Source of the DNA: Acidimicrobiaceae bacterium
GTDB taxonomy: Bacteria; Actinomycetota; Acidimicrobiia; Acidimicrobiales; RAAP-2
Direction: 5' to 3'
Assembly (NCBI GenBank): GCA_947456245.1
Contig: CANGPS010000003.1
Coordinates: 78,760-142,759, forward strand
DNA length: 64,000 bases
Shown here: positions 63,049 through 64,000 of the stretch, piece by piece
Position numbering within the stretch: the first letter of the stretch is position 1
Layout: each line of letters opens with the position of its first letter
Translations under genes and position numbers: made by a program
The notes under the pieces: model-generated
The model's database searches: none
Seen by the model: the letters and a program-made list of their open reading frames with translations, nothing else
What the model was told of the DNA's origin: nothing

Positions 63049-63054
63049 ATCGTA
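63049..63054 (-). promoter_or_regulatory. -10 box (TACGAT), leaderless promoter candidate for 2OG oxygenase
   Basis: On the minus strand TACGAT is followed by exactly 7 nt and the GTG start at 63041; no Shine-Dalgarno sequence is present. Confidence 0.5.
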
Positions 63055-63073
63055 GGACGGCCCGCGCAGCCCC

Positions 63074-64000
63074 TCACCGTCGACGGTGGCAGCCGGTTAC
63101 CTCGAAGGCCCGGGTGGTGGTGTAGCGGCCGGTGGGCAGGAACCGACCCATCACGGAGCGCTCGAGTCCCGGTCGCGCCACCGCCTGGACGGACTGGTGG
63201 AAGGTGCTCGAGGCGAGCATGTTGCGGATGATGAGCAGACCATCCGCTAGGTGCCCCGCACCGTCTCCAACCGGAGGCCAGGCCAGCCAGGCCACCCCGC
63301 AGCGGGCGATGGCGTTCCGTGGCCTGTCGGCGAGGCTCGACGAGACGATTATGAACCGGCGCCCTGGACCCAGCGGGACGCGGTCGTCAGCCAGGCAGGA
63401 CGACACCCGGGTCGTGGCCAGGGACTCGTTCTGACAGATCGACCAGTAGCGCAGCTGCCGTGAGCCAGCCATGGTGGCGACCCGAGGTCCGGTGGCCGGC
63501 GTGGTCGGCATGGTCCCGGTCAGCACCAGGACCGGTCCGGCCGGGAACGCCCGGCTCACCATCGCCGCCGCGTAGGCGCTGTCCAAGTTGGAGTACTGGC
63601 CCGGGGAGAGCTCGGGGCTCCTCGCGCACACCGAGCGGTAGACGCACTGGACGAGAGCGGGCACGTTGAAGACCCGATGGAAGACCGGTGGATTCTCAGC
63701 AGGGAAGTTCGCCGGCACCCCCGGCTGGTCGCGCAGGCTGTCGTAGGTGCTCCGAGGGAAGGCCCTGCTCGGTGGCGGCGTCCTCGTGGCGGCCACCGCT
63801 CGGCAGGCGGCCGGACCCGTCAGGACGCGCCCGTCGGCGAGCCGCAGCGAGGCGGCCGGGAGGCCGACCCCGCCGGTCAGGCCGGTGCCCCGGTCGGGCA
63901 GGTAGACGCGATAGAAGACGACCTGGCGGCCGGGGCCAGCCTCGAGCGCGTTCGACGGCCGCGGCCGGGTCGGTGCGGTGGGCACGACCGAGACGGTGTA
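63074..64000 (-). CDS. Unknown protein, N-terminus beyond right edge
   Basis: Open frame of at least 308 residues continuing past the right edge; an internal GTG at 63985 is probably not the true start because the frame stays open (YTVSVV) to position 64000. I do not recognise the family. Visible landmarks are QLRYWSICQNESLATTRV, VSSCLADDRVPLGPGRRF and WLAWPPVGDG, with about seven cysteines, a composition that suggests an exported protein. It ends 32 nt before the oxygenase start on the same strand. Confidence 0.65.
   Translation of the reverse strand, partial: YTVSVVPTAPTRPRPSNALEAGPGRQVVFYRVYLPDRGTGLTGGVGLPAASLRLADGRVLTGPAACRAVAATRTPPPSRAFPRSTYDSLRDQPGVPANFPAENPPVFHRVFNVPALVQCVYRSVCARSPELSPGQYSNLDSAYAAAMVSRAFPAGPVLVLTGTMPTTPATGPRVATMAGSRQLRYWSICQNESLATTRVSSCLADDRVPLGPGRRFIIVSSSLADRPRNAIARCGVAWLAWPPVGDGAGHLADGLLIIRNMLASSTFHQSVQAVARPGLERSVMGRFLPTGRYTTTRAFEVTGCHRRR

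Overview
The window is very GC-rich DNA with dense, mostly short-spaced genes. It looks like an actinobacterial chromosome. Supporting features are two luciferase-like F420-type oxidoreductases, an SCO6745-like protein, an LPXTG-like (LAATG) wall-anchored protein, frequent GTG starts, and many genes with a -10 box (TANNNT) placed 6-9 nt before the start codon, as in leaderless actinobacterial transcripts. A complete System I cytochrome c maturation operon, rather than the ResB/ResC system of Mycobacterium and Streptomyces, points to a deep-branching lineage such as Acidimicrobiia. That placement is inference. I recognised no tRNA, rRNA, CRISPR array, insertion sequence or prophage, and no stretch over 300 bases lacks a gene.

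Region by region: 1-2.7 kb holds an Fe-S module: Mrp/ApbC (cut by the left edge), a SufR-like regulator and a cysteine-desulfurase-like protein whose PLP lysine is missing. 2.7-9.1 kb (minus strand) is ccmABCDEFGHI, with most genes overlapping by 4 nt. 9.2-15.9 kb carries a GDP-mannose dehydratase, a glycosyltransferase, a TetR regulator, an LMW-phosphatase gene overlapping a large flippase/pseudokinase fusion gene, and an alpha/beta hydrolase. 16.0-17.7 kb is cysK-cysE. 17.7-28.5 kb is mixed: an SDR, membrane proteins, a nitronate monooxygenase, a GT2, a wall-anchored protein, an MFS transporter and an acyl-CoA dehydrogenase. 28.6-32.7 kb has divergent cysS and valS. 32.7-37.9 kb is a branched-chain-type ABC transporter with a fused LivH-LivM permease.

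38-48.3 kb contains an esterase, two LLM oxidoreductases, an SRPBCC protein, an HdeD-like protein, a second nitronate monooxygenase and three secreted proteins. 48.3-53.0 kb has an SCO6745-like protein, two tandem paralogous RsbW-like/GNAT fusion proteins and YaaA. 53.1-59.1 kb is cydABDC (cytochrome bd oxidase and its assembly exporter). 59-64 kb holds a CaxA-type antiporter, an ArnT-like membrane protein, a 2OG-Fe(II) oxygenase and an unknown protein cut by the right edge.

How the parts fit: Mrp/SufR-like/desulfurase-like (Fe-S), Ccm (haem c), CysK/CysE (cysteine supply) and CydABDC (haem bd oxidase and thiol export) together suggest an aerobic or microaerobic respiring cell. The acyl-CoA dehydrogenase, Liv transporter, esterases and LLM enzymes suggest heterotrophic use of lipids, acids or amino acids. 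The least explained items are the PLP-lysine-less desulfurase, the tandem ATPase-like/GNAT fusions, the flippase-pseudokinase fusion, and the anchored protein whose signal peptide has no ordinary start codon.
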